64,000 nucleotides of DNA from Conus ventricosus (Eukaryota; Mollusca; Gastropoda; Neogastropoda; Conidae). The translations under genes and the position numbers were made by a program. Positions 20,657 to 31,863 of this stretch are shown here, piece by piece. How positions within the stretch are numbered: the stretch's first letter is position 1; every line of letters begins with the position of its first letter. The notes under the pieces are model-generated. The model worked only from the letters and a program-made list of their open reading frames with translations. It did no database searches and was not told where the DNA came from. Location of the stretch: positions 74,328,840 through 74,392,839 of the forward strand of contig CM031616.1 in the NCBI GenBank assembly GCA_018398815.1, given 5' to 3'.

Positions 20657-22359
20657 ATACCATGTGTTACTTTTAATTTATATCGAGTCTGAGTAAATGC
20701 TGACATGACAACAAAAAATGCATCATGTTTGTGCTTTTTGTAATACACATGTACATAGCACTTGTTTTCCATGTATCTTAGAGTTATTTTGCTGTGGAGA
20801 AAGAACAAGAAATCCTGTACATGGTCACTTAGCCATTTTTAATTCATAACAATGTATTTCATCATATTATTCCCCACCCCACTCCAACCCCCATCCCTTA
20901 CTTCAGTCTCTTGACAGCGTCAGCACTGTTGTGTGAACATTTCTCATGGGTCTGTTCTGGGGGACCACAGTTTGTGGAGCATTCTTTTTGTTGGAGCCTG
21001 AGAGCAGAGTGTTGATACAGGAGGGGGGGGGGTATTGAGTGGAGGGGAGGGAGGGAGTACAGGGGATAGTTTTAATTAGGTAAACTGCTAAGCAGAGAAG
21101 CTTCAGTGTGTGTTTTAATCAAGGGCAGGCAAACTGGTCTTTTCTGTGTGAGGCTGGACTGGTCAGGTGGACTTGGAGGAGGGGAAGATGAAGGAATAGT
21201 TGGTGAAGCTTTTTTACTGGACTTTATTTACATGAGCCTGCTTCTGCGGTAATCAGACTTTTTTAAAAAATTGAATTATTTTATGTTGATAAGTTATGTT
21301 TTATTTATCAATTGAGAGGTGTGATTTATTTTTTCTTTTATCCCCCTTTTTTCTGTTTAGTACATTGCCTTCCTATCATTTTTTCTGTTTTCATTTTTTG
21401 TGATGGAGTGTATAATTATAGATAACCTTTTTCATTTAACAGAGCTTCTGTCATAAATTCATGGATGCCCATGTACACATTTCATTGAGTATGACCTTAT
21501 GTGTAAAGTATATGGGGGTGGGTTGTTTTATATTCGTCATTTTCTGTTAACTTATTATTGGTAAGGAGTAATGAACAAATCAAGACTAACTGTATTTGAG
21601 GAAGAAGTGGAACTGTGTGCTAGATGTGTGAAGGCTGGGAAAAGAAGATTCAAAGAATCTCCTCCTTGGGAGGGAAAAAATAGTAACCTAGAGCACTGGC
21701 GACATTGTTCTGATGATTAAAGCGTTGATTTATGGACTTTGATATATTGTATCTCCATGTTTGGCATTTCCTGATCTCACTGATTTTTGAGTTGTTCAAA
21801 GAAGCCAAGAGTATCTTTCTGTTCATGTTCCTTTTCAACAGTTCCACCGTTAACACATGGCATGGGGATTTATGCAGAAATGGTTTTGAGGGAAGTCTTA
21901 AAGCAAATAGGGAAGCAACTGATACAAGACTATTCTTACAAATGATGGCGAGGCAGCTTAATTGGAAGGGTTTGGACAAAACAGTTGGGGGGTAAATCTG
22001 TTATAGCATTTATGACAATGTATGATTAAAAACCAGGATTTTCAGATACTTCTGTTGTACAGAAAGTAAAATGTAATATATTCTCTCTGGTCAGTTGTTT
22101 GAATTTGGGTCAGTAGGGAATATGATTTGCATGGATTCAGCTCCCCAGGAGAAAATAGCTGTAAGAATGTTTTGATTTTTCAGTTTTGAAACTATTGACA
22201 GGGGGAAAATTGCTTAGCAGGTGAGCAGACTGAATCCCAAGTGTCTCATGCACTGGCCAGTAAGGTCAAGGTTGACAAGAACTCATAGAAGACCTAGACC
22301 TGCAGTTGACATCCAAACTGAGGTCACCATGGGAACATGGCTTTAAGAGCCACAAAGTT
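19944..22359. other. Non-coding, no gene seen
   Basis: Mixed unique sequence with a G-run at 20508-20526, a (GT)n run at 20620-20656 and another short G-run near 21023. No domain, splice-flanked exon or terminal repeat was recognised. Confidence 0.45.
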
Positions 22360-22790
22360 GAGACTTTTTTCAGATCCTGATTGGTGAGGATAGAGAGGAT
22401 GAAGGTGAAGTTGAGACTTTTGACTGTTCCTGATTGGTGAGGATAGAGAGGATGAAGGTGAAGTTGAGACTTTTGACTGTTCCTGATTGGTGAGGATAGA
22501 GAGGATGAAGGTGAAGTTGAGACTTTTGACTGTTCCTGATTGGTGAGGATAGAGAGGATGAAGGTGAAGTTGAGACTTTTTACTGTTCCTGATTGGTGAG
22601 GATAGAGAGGATGAAGGTGAAGTTGAGACTTTTTACTGTTCCTGATTGGTGAGGATAGAGAGGATGAAGGTGAAGTTGAAACTTTTTACTGTTCCTGATT
22701 GGTGAGGATAGAGAGGATGAAGTTGAAGTTGAAACTTTTTACTGTTCCTGATTGGTGAGGATAGAGAGGATGAAGGTGATGCTGTGGAGT
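22360..22790 (+). repeat. 53-bp minisatellite, about 8 copies, inside a dispersed repeat
   Basis: Units carry GAAGTTGAGACTTTTGACTG, TTCCTGATTGGTGAGGATAG and AGAGGATGAAGGT. The flanks (GCCACA before, GGAGTTCC and GAGACTGCAT after) match a single-copy version at about 46200-46300, so the array arose inside a dispersed element. Confidence 0.85.
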
Positions 22791-24837
22791 TCCATTCAGG
22801 TCAGAGACTGCATCAGAAGGTTGCACTGTATGCTTTCATGATATATTTGGAGACGGTAGCCAAGCCCTAGACAGACAGACATCTGCAGTGTTGGTCTGAA
22901 AATGTGAGCAACACTTTAGGAGAGGCGTCCATCAAGTCGATGAAACTCGACGGTCTGGTTCCAGTCTTCCCATTTGAGACCGTAGCTAATCACTTTTTGG
23001 ATAGGAACTGGTCAGGGCAGAAAAATCCCCAAAAATGTGGATCTTAAGGGAATGGAACCCATAACCTCATAGCCCACAACCTGCAGTGGTAAAAGGTTCC
23101 AGTGACTTGATGCCTTTGTGTTCCATTTTCTTTTGTTCCAGAAAATCTTGGAACATTTTTTTTCTGGTAGAATTTACAACATGCCAGCCTTTTCTTCTTT
23201 TTTTTTTCTAACGTGATCTAGAGACTAAAGTGGACTTACTTCCATTCTGCAAAGTGGTGTTTGCTCATATGACCTTTCTCATGGATTTGTGGGCCACTTC
23301 AATGTGTATCCTTTACATTTTTTTTCCCCTGGGGTGATAAATTGTGGGGGGTGTCTAGATCCATCAGTGCGGCTCAGTTTTATCAGCCTTGAGGATGTTA
23401 ATCAATTAGTTAACATGTCAGGAATGTGAAATGTATGTAAATAGTTGTCGCTTTGTGCAGGACAGGGCTTCTTTTCTCTGCGTGTTGAAGCCCTGAGCTG
23501 GGTGGTTGTCTGGACTTTGATTGTTATAACGTAGATGAATAAACCTCCAACAAGAAGGTTGAAGATGATGCACAATTTGAAGGTCATGGGACGCAGGTCA
23601 GGAAATAGTAAGAAACTTCCAGGGCCAAGTCCTGGACTTCAGATGGCCATGGTTTGTCCTGTGTAGTGGAGGATTGGTCTGACCTCGTCCTATCCAACCT
23701 GTTCCATTGCCGCCTGTGTGTGAAGGTGACATGGGTTTTCAGTACACATAACTGTCACTGAATGTTGGTATCTGTGTGTGCAGTCAGTTATGTGGAATTG
23801 GCGCTGTGATATCACCATTCTGACTGTTACTTCATGTCTCAAAGAGAAATTAATAAAGAAAAAAGAAGAAAAAAACTGACTGGACTGAAAGATGTGTATG
23901 TTGCTACTGTTATGTGTGGGTGGATTGTGTTTCACAAAAAAATCCAGGTTCATTATTACATTAATTTGAAACAAGCACACATGAAAGAACAAAAGTAACA
24001 TCAGAAACTTGAGACAGACTTACATAACTCAACGAAGAAGGAATATTAAGTACAACTTTAAAGATGATTGTTACCACAGGATGCATTCTTAATCTACTCT
24101 GTGGCATTCTTTTATTTGACAGTCATGGTAGGCAGTAAGAGCATTTTTTTTTGGGGGGGGGGGGGGGGGGGGGGGGGGAGAAAAGTCTTTTTTTGTTGTT
24201 TGGACCACTAGAAGAGCATAGATTCTGAGTGAGTCTGTAAACTAGTTGTGTGTTGAGGCATATGCAGATCTGAATGTTCTTTTGATATATCTGGGAACAG
24301 TCTTTGAAAACAAACTTAGCTAGATGAACACTTTGAGAGGGCCCATGAACTGCCCGAAAAATCTTTTCCGTTGATTTAGGGATTACTTTGTTTTTTCTTT
24401 ATTTCAGGCCTGATATGAAGAATAGGCTTATTTTGACTTTCATTGACCAGTATCCTAGTTTCAGTTTACAGATGAAAGGACTGGCTTCATTGTGATGTTT
24501 GTGGTCTGGTCTTCATTGCTGCTGTTCAGCATCACCTTGCTCTTTTCTACACCGATTTCCATCCCATGTGCGCTGGCTCAGTCTTCTAGACTGCTGCTTA
24601 AGTAGTGGAGTTCATCGTTGCTTCTGCTGAGTACGTCTATAATGTCGGTGAAGTGCAGATTGCATATGAGCCTCCCCCTTACTGAGATGGTAGTGTTGAG
24701 ACTTTTGATAGCATTCCTTATTTGGTATTGGTTGGTAAGCTGTATAGATACAAGTCTTTTTATTCTATTCCAAGTAAGATGCTCCATTTTCATCATTGAA
24801 AGGAACTGAGGTGCATGAGCAGTCATACTTGCCATGT
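22791..24837. other. Non-coding, no gene seen
   Basis: Unique AT-rich sequence with one long G-run (24153-24178). No supported exon or RNA gene. Confidence 0.45.
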
Positions 24838-24952
24838 GCAAGCATATACACACAAGCAAACACACACACAAACACACATACACATGCAACACACATACAA
24901 AGACACACACACATACACATACACATGCAAACACTCGCACACAAACAACGCA
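24838..24952 (+). repeat. Degenerate (CA)n tract
   Basis: CA-rich run with AAACACACA and ATACACAT variants. Confidence 0.85.
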
Positions 24953-25008
24953 CACAAGCTGTTTGTCCTCCATGCTTTAATGTCTGAAGTACATAACTGC
25001 GATGAATA

Positions 25009-25480
25009 ACAGAAAGAATCAGAGAAATATCATCAGACACGTAAAGTAGATTGTCATCGGAAAAACAGTAGTAAGGAAAGCTATAATGGGCAGCATTGTC
25101 GGGATGGGGTGTGTATAAATAACAAACAGAATAGGGCCCAGAACATAATATCCCTGAGGGATTCCATATTGCAAAACAGCTGGGTGAGAAGAGAAAGTGT
25201 TAACAGAAACAGCTTGTGGCAACCAGAGAGATCACTGAAATTGTGAAGGTGTTTATCAGAGATGTCAAAAGTATAGTGAAGACAAGACAGAAAGATACTA
25301 TGGTGGATAGTGTCAAAAGCGGCTGCCAAGTCCAGGAAAGACAGTGAACGGATCTTGAGTCATCAAAGACAGAAAGATCATCGACTGTTTTCAGAGAGCA
25401 GACTCAGTACGGCAGGCAGACTGCAGAGAGTGGAGCATGTTGTGACGTTGGCGGTCAGGGAGCTGGATAACGACAGTAAA
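25009..25480 (-). pseudogene. LINE reverse transcriptase fragment (CR1/L2-like)
   Basis: On the minus strand, about 25329-25009 reads AAAFDTIHHSIFLSCLHYTF, then GIPQG, then GPILFVIYTHP. These match RT motifs of non-LTR elements (xxAFDTIDH, GxPQGSxLGPxLF). A later frame has the SDD of the catalytic strand (SDDISLILSVI, near 25040-25007). Frames change several times, so it is a decayed fragment. Upstream on the same strand (to about 25480) other frames hold RTESALC-like text typical of the region before the palm. The next element begins just beyond it. Confidence 0.7.
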
Positions 25481-25513
25481 ATCACCACTAAAGTACGTTT
25501 CAACCACACGTGT
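25478..25513. repeat. Left copy of imperfect direct repeat flanking the I-group LINE
   Basis: AAAATCACCACTAAAGTACG plus TTTCAACCACACGTG here corresponds to GAAATCACCCACAAAAGTAC plus ATTTCAACCACACATG at about 31228-31263. The repeat brackets the LINE and is a probable long, diverged target duplication. A second partial copy at about 31198-31222 leaves open a local tandem origin. Confidence 0.5.
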
Positions 25514-26032
25514 GAAACCCTCCAGGGGTTGCAACCTTGCCGTGGTCGGAGGGGGCATCAATACTCGACTAGATGGTTAGTTGTTGTGAACGCTTCTAGG
25601 CCTGAAAAGCCAAGTTGCTGACTGGCCTAAGCATTACGTGGTAGGAATTGATGCCCCTGGTAGGGTCTCCCATGTCAGAAAGGTTAAGAGTGAAGGCCCA
25701 GACAAATAGTAACCCACCTTTTCCTATTCTATCTTCTGCCTTTCGTAACGGATCTTTTCTCTCTTCGTCTCCCCTTCAAGCCTTCTTTTCCACACTCTCT
25801 TTTCACTGATAATTGAGTCGCTGCCGTAAGCAGCGGGGAAGCCCAGGTTACAGTTACCTGGCGAGGGGCTGAGTGGCTGATCCCAATTCAGTCACTAAGG
25901 TGCACTGTCTGGTTTTCATGCGGGACGGTACCAGGCTTAGGGATGCCATACTATGGCCATCCATTGTCCCTTCCCCAGCACGGCAGCTCTCCTGGGGTGA
26001 CCGTTGATCTCTGCCGGTATTTACAAACCTTC

Positions 26033-27326
26033 ATGGCCTCAATAAACACTAAAACAGGAAAAAGAAGAAAACTGGGTTCCGACCCTTCCAGGGATACGGA
26101 CTCGGATTCAGACACAGAAGTCCGGAAGATGATAGGTGCTTGGCCCTCTTGGCTGGTAATCCAGTCGGCGGATAGTGAATGACCTATTACAAAGTTGAGT
26201 CCCTTTGCTGTTGCAAAGGGGCTGAAAGGTCTTGTAGACGCAGAGCCGAAATCAGTGAAGAGGTTGAGGGATGGTTCCCTGCTCATGCAGGTTGACCGGA
26301 AAGTCCACTCGGAGAACTTATTAAGATCAGAAAGTCTTGTAAATTACCTGATCCAGGTGTCCCTCACAAAAGTCTGAACTCGAAAAGTGTCATCCGTTGT
26401 CGAGAGTTGTTTGGGATACCTGAGGGAGAGATAAAGGCTGAGTTGGCTGATCAAGGAGTGGCAGAGGTCAGGAGGGCGACTTTCCGGAAAGGTGTGGAAA
26501 GAAAACCAAACAACACTCTGTTCCTCACCTTTGCAAAAACCGACTCTTCCAGAGTCCATAAAGGTGGTGTACCTGAGAGTGAAAGTAGCCCTGTATGTGC
26601 CATCCCCACTGAGGTGCTTCAAATGTCAACAGTTTGGACATGTCAAGGAGAAATGCCTGGGAGAGGCTCCAGGTGTGTGCCACCTGCAGCAAAGCCGTTC
26701 ATGATGGTGGATGTGAATCCGCGAAATGCGTGAACTGCGATGGTGACCACCCTTCTTTTTCAGGAGACTGCCCTGTTTGGCGAGTTGAAAGCGAAATCCA
26801 GCGTGTTAAAACAGAAAAAAAGATTTCGTTCTTCAAAGCCAAAAAGTTGGTGCAGGAGCAGAAGGGAACCCCGCTCCTTTTCTCGACAGTGGTCAAAAAA
26901 TCGCTTAGAGCACCTCAGGTAGAAGCCAGCATTCAAACAGACCCATGTGGTCTTGAACCACTGAAATGTCTTCCGGCTTCGAAAACATTGCAAGGGAAAA
27001 CGGCCGTTGGTGGGGGCCTTAAACCCACCAAAGGAGGCACCTCCAGTGCATCCACTAAGCCTGCGGCTGTGCGGGCTGCCCAGCAAGGGGGTCGCCCTGA
27101 GACGGCCCCCAAGCCGAGACCACCTCCCGAGGGAGGAGCCCCGACAGTGGCTTCAAACAGGGGAAAACCTCCACCAATGCCATCAAGATCATTGAGCTCT
27201 TCCCCTCCAGGGAAGAAGAAACTTCAGATTCCACCAGACAGGCTTAAGAAGGCAGAGCTCAAGCTGCAAAATGCGTTTGAAGCTCTGTATGATGAAGAGG
27301 AAGAGGACGTAGACATGGACGATTAA
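26033..27326 (+). pseudogene. LINE ORF1: nucleic-acid-binding protein with zinc knuckles (frameshifted)
   Basis: It starts at ATG 26033 (MASINTKTGKRRKLG) with a Ser/Asp-rich leader. The reading then moves through at least four frames (breaks near 26180, 26375, 26560 and 26680). The middle looks like the ORF1 RNA-recognition region (RCRELFGIPEGEIK, KTDSSRVH). Three Cys-rich knuckles follow: CFKCQQFGHVKEKC, CATCSKAVHDGGC and CVNCDGDHPSFSGDC. The tail is basic and proline-rich and ends in an acidic DEEEEDVDMDD. ORF1 proteins of this type coat the element RNA. Only 14 bases separate its stop from the ORF2 start. Confidence 0.8.
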
Positions 27327-27340
27327 AATCCTCTGCCACA

Positions 27341-30300
27341 ATGGATACAGTAATACAGTGGAATATCAGGGGACTGTCTTCCAATTTCGAAGATCTGCAG
27401 CTCTTGTGCCGTAAAGCTAGGCCGATGCTAGTTTCACTGCAAGAAACTCTTCTGAAGTCTGATAAAACTTTCTCACTTTCTGGCTACAGCTTTCTAAACC
27501 AACCTACACAATCTGTTGAACATGGCGTTTCTGGTGGGGTAGCCTTATTCATTCACAACTCTGTTCTGTACAGCCCAGTTGCTCTGCAGACTCCACTTCA
27601 GGCAGTGGCAGCTTGGGTTACTCTTCACAAAACAGTTTACTATCTGTAGCTTGTATCTGTCTCCAAATATCTGTGTCACCAAATGGGACCTCATTTCACT
27701 CTTGGAGCAGCTTCCCAGACCCTTCCTGCTGTTGGGTGATCTGAATGGCCACTCTCCTCTATGGGGAAGTGACAGATCTTCACCAAGGGGTCTGCTTTTA
27801 GAGGAAGTGTTTTCGGAGCTCGATTTGTGTGTCTTGAATGGGAAATCGCCAACTTACTTTCACTCCGCTAATGGCACCACATCTTGTCTGGATCTTTCTG
27901 TCTATGACCCATCTTTGTTTTTGGATTTTGTTTGGGAGGTTGATGAAGACCTGCGTGGTAGTTACCACTTTCCTGAGTTGCTTCGGTATACGAATACAGA
28001 GAGTGAGTCTTTACCAGAACGCCTCAATTTCAACAAAGCAGATTGGGACCTCTTTGCCAATAAGTTTCTTATGGATCTGGAAGAGGACAGGATCTTGCAA
28101 AGTGAAGATCCGGCAGGAAGTCTTTCAGATTTCATACTGAATTGCGCAAAGTCAACCATCCATACATCTTCCAAGAAGCCCCTAATGCCAAAAGTTCCTT
28201 GGTTCAACTCTGAATGCAAGGAAATTAACAAAACCCGCAAAAGAGCTCAATGTCGGGTCTCTTGCAGACCTTCGATGCCCAACATCTGAACGCATCAGAA
28301 ATTGAGGGCCAAATGCAAACACATTTATAAGACCAGTAAACGATTATCTTGGAAACAGTTTTGCTCAAGTCTCACATCCAAAACATCAAAGAAAGAAGTG
28401 TGGAAAATCATCAAGAAAATTAAAGGGAAGAACACCTGCCCCACTGTGAACCATCTCAAGTTTTCTGATTCTTTAATAACAGAGAAAAAAGAAGTTGCTA
28501 ATGTGCTTGCTTCAACCATTGAAAAGAATTCCTCCTCTTCTAAGAAATCAGCCAGTTTTGTCAAAAACAAGGCCCTTAAAGAAAAATCGCCCTGCAACTT
28601 TTCGTCGGACAACATGGAAGACTACAGTCTTCCTTTCACTTTAAACAAATTGAAATCCACCTTACTTTCTTGCAGCGATTCCTCTCCGGGTATGGATAAA
28701 ATCCATTATAAACTTTTGAAACATCCGCAAAAAGGTCTGAACATCCTGCTACATGTATACAACCATGTATGGACTACTGGATTCTTTCCTCCTTCATGGC
28801 GAAAAGCCCTCATCATTCCTGTTCCCAAACCTGGAAAAGATCTTTCTAACCCATCAAACTACCATCCGATAGCTTTGACCAGCTGTGTCTGTAAACTGAT
28901 GGAGAAAATGGTCAATGCTAGACTCGTGTGGAAACTCGAAACCGACGGCCTTCTGGTGAAAGAACAGTGTGGTTTCCGCAAACATCGGACTACAGTTGAC
29001 CATTTGATCCGTCTGGAATCTACGCTTCGGAACGCCTTTGTTAACAAACAGCATGCAGTGGCTATATTCTTCGACTTGGAGAAAGCCTACGATACCACCT
29101 GGAAATCTGGGATTCTTCATGATATCCAGGATCTTGGTTTTCGGGGTCATCTTCCACTTTTCATTCAAAATTTTTTGGCAGAACGACAGTTTCAGGTCCG
29201 GATCGGCACCACATGTTCATGAGCAGGAGTTGGGTGTTCCACAAGGGATCATACTGTCTCCTGCCCTCTTTAGCATCAAGATCAACAACATTGTCAAGTC
29301 AGTTCAACAGTGTTCGGACTGCTCATTGTTTGTGCATGGTTTTGCTGTCTATGCACCTGGAAGCCTGTACCCGAGTGTCCAGCGCAGGCTCCAGCTTTGT
29401 GTGGATAAAATTCATCAGTGGGCGGATGAAAACGGCTTCACTTTTTCTCCTACAAAGACACAGTGCGTTCACTTCCATCATTTTCGTCAGTTTTTTTCAG
29501 ATCCTGAAATCAAAATAGGGAAATCTCCCATTCCAACTGTCAAAGAGGCCAAATTCCTAGGAGTTACTTTTGACCAAAAACTCAACTTTCTCAGCCACAT
29601 TAAAAACCTAAAAACCTCTTGCCAGAAAGCTCTGAATATTCTGCAGGTCGTAGCACACACTGACTGGGGCGCTGATAAGAAAACTTTGCTGCACCTCCAC
29701 AGAGCCTTGGTCCGTTCCAGACTGGACTATGGTTGTGCTGTGTATGGCTCTGCAAGACCGTCTTACCTCAAACTCTTGGACCCTATCCACCATCAAGGGC
29801 TTCGTCTCTGTCTTGGAGCATTCCGCACCACCCCTGTGTACAGCCTGTACGCAGAGGCAGGTGAACCCTCACTGTCCAACCGCAGGCTGAAAATGTCTCT
29901 AAATTATTATATCAGACTGTTCTCGGAACCGCAGAATCCTGCCTATGACTGTGTCTTTGACCCTCGGTTTCAAAGCAAATTCGAAAACAACCCTAACTGT
30001 ATTCCGCCGTTTGGTCTTCGTATGCAGCCTCACGCTCGGAATGCAGGTCTAGACCTAGGAGTTGTGTCCGATTTTTCCAAGTTTCCAGATCAGCCTCCGT
30101 GGACGTTTTTCACACCAGAGATTCGTTTTGATTTTGCAGCTTGTCGCAAAGAATGTACCAGTTCTCTGGCATACAAGGCATTGTATGCTGACCTCTGTTC
30201 AGAATTCCCATCCTATCAGAAAAGTTTCACTGACGGTTCCAAGTCTGAAGATGGAGTGGCATGTGCAGGCTATTGCCCTGGTGCTCCTTCTCAAATGCTG

Positions 30301-31026
30301 TTAGAACATATTCCTTCAGATGCTTCTGCTTACTCTGTTGAACTTACAGCTCTGGTTCTGGCACTGAGGATAATCTCACAATCTAAGAAGAGAGACTTTC
30401 TGGTTATGTCAGATTCACTGTCTGCTTTGGAGGCCATAGCTGGCCGCAACCTTCAGCATCCAGAACTTTTACACTTTGAACCTTTGACCAAGTTGAAAGT
30501 GGAGGGTTACAACATTATTCTGGCTTGGGTTCCTGGTCATGTTGTCATTGGAGGGAACGAAATGGTTGATCGTTTGGCCAAGAATGCCACAACAGAGAAA
30601 TTGCCCAACATATATATCCCCTGCTCAGATCTGAAACCCAAAATTAACGATTATGTGAGAGACCTCTGGCAGGAGGATTGGAATACACAGACGGATAACA
30701 AACTCTTTCAGATCCGTCCAAACCTTACGGAGTTCCTCTCATCTACGTCGTGGTGGTCGTAAAGAAGAAACAGTTCTGTGCCGGCTGCACACCGGCCATT
30801 CATATTTTACCCATTCGTACCTTTTAAAGAGTGAAGAAGCTATCCGTGATGCATTCCATGTCATGTGCCACTCACAATGAAACATTTTTTTTTTAGAGTG
30901 TTGGGACTTGCATGATGTGAGACACAAACATTTTACAGCAGATTCCATGAAAACCTTGTTCAGAGATGTTCCGCCTGACGCGATCTTTGAGTTCTTGAAA
31001 GAGATTAACATTTTTCATCGGATCTG
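27341..31026 (+). pseudogene. LINE ORF2: endonuclease, reverse transcriptase, RNase H (inactivated)
   Basis: The start MDTVIQWNIRGLSSNFEDL opens an APE-type endonuclease with LVSLQET, LLLGDLNGHSPLWGS and a changed SYHF where SDHF is usual. The RT follows, with LIIPVPKPGKD, NYHPIALTSCVCKLMEKM, FFDLEKAYDTTW and LGVPQGIILSPALFSI. The catalytic strand reads FVHGFAVYAPG (29329-) where Asp-Asp is required. The RNase H has SFTDGSK, ELTALVLAL, SDSLSALEAI and WVPGHVVIGGNEMVD. Frames change near 27640, 28290, 29220 and 30760. A Cys/His tail (CRLHTGHSYFTHSYLLK) continues in another frame after 30762. A target-primed retrotransposition enzyme is inferred; both the RT and endonuclease changes predict inactivity. 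Confidence 0.88.
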
Positions 31027-31227
31027 AGATTTTACAGTGGAAAGATTTTTTAACAAACTTTCGGATGGGTTTTTCGATGTATTTTAAAGAATTGTGTGAA
31101 TGAATGACTTGTGTGTTGATTTTAACGTGGTGACAGCCCTCATGTGGCCCTTTGCGGTCGGCTGGGCTATAAGCAACATTATCTTATCTACACATGTGAA
31201 ATCACCCACAAAAGTACCACATGCGTG

Positions 31228-31263
31228 AAATCACCCACAAAAGTACATTTCAACCACACATGC
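31228..31263. repeat. Right copy of the imperfect repeat flanking the LINE
   Basis: See the left copy at 25478-25513. Several substitutions and one inserted base separate them. Confidence 0.5.
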
Positions 31264-31446
31264 CTCAGCTCCCCTAACCCTAATCCCCTCCCCTTCCCCA
31301 TGCCTCCCCCTCCGCCACAACTCCCCCTTCTCTATGACCTCAAGATGCTCTTTCATATGCACATGCTCAGCCACCCCCACTCTCTGATCTCCTGAAACAA
31401 ACCCTTCTCCTCACTATCACCAACACCCTCCATTAACCTCCTTCAA
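31264..31446. other. C-rich spacer
   Basis: Pyrimidine-rich, CCCC-containing sequence with no gene. Confidence 0.5.
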
Positions 31447-31510
31447 ACACACACACACACACACACACTTGCGCACAAACATCATGTACCTATTTAAACA
31501 CGCGCATGCA

Positions 31511-31566
<56 letters not shown>
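31447..31566 (+). repeat. (CA)n microsatellite
   Basis: Two CA runs (31447-31469 and 31512-31566) separated by a CG-bearing spacer. Confidence 0.9.
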
Positions 31567-31568
<2 letters not shown>

Positions 31569-31863
31569 TTGCACTGCAATGAGTACAAGGCTGTTCAACA
31601 GAAAAAGAATAGAAAAAAAAAAATGAAAAAAAGGGCTATCGACACGAACTGATACTGTGGCGAAACACTGTTGTGTGATACACAGGACAGTGAGAAAACA
31701 TTGTGCAGTCCACAACGGCACTTTCAGATGCACAAGGGGTAGTGATGAAAGCAAAAGCAGTTGTGCAGTCATCACATGGTGTTGACTGCAGGGAGTAACA
31801 GCACCGTCATTCGTCCTCAAAAGCCGTGAATGCATCAGAGTCACATGAGATTTGAACAGGTCC

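Larger units (their letters stand above)
25514..31190 (+). mobile_element. Near full-length I-group non-LTR retrotransposon (LINE)
   Basis: The element has a 5' leader starting near CCCTCCAGGGGTTGCAACCT, ORF1 with CCHC knuckles (26033-27326), and ORF2 with endonuclease, RT and RNase H (27341-about 31026). The 3' UTR ends GGGCTATAAGCAACATTATC (to about 31187). APE-type endonuclease plus RNase H place it in the I group (I, Nimb, Ingi, R1 and relatives). It has several frameshifts and a destroyed RT active site, so it is dead as read. Confidence 0.85.
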
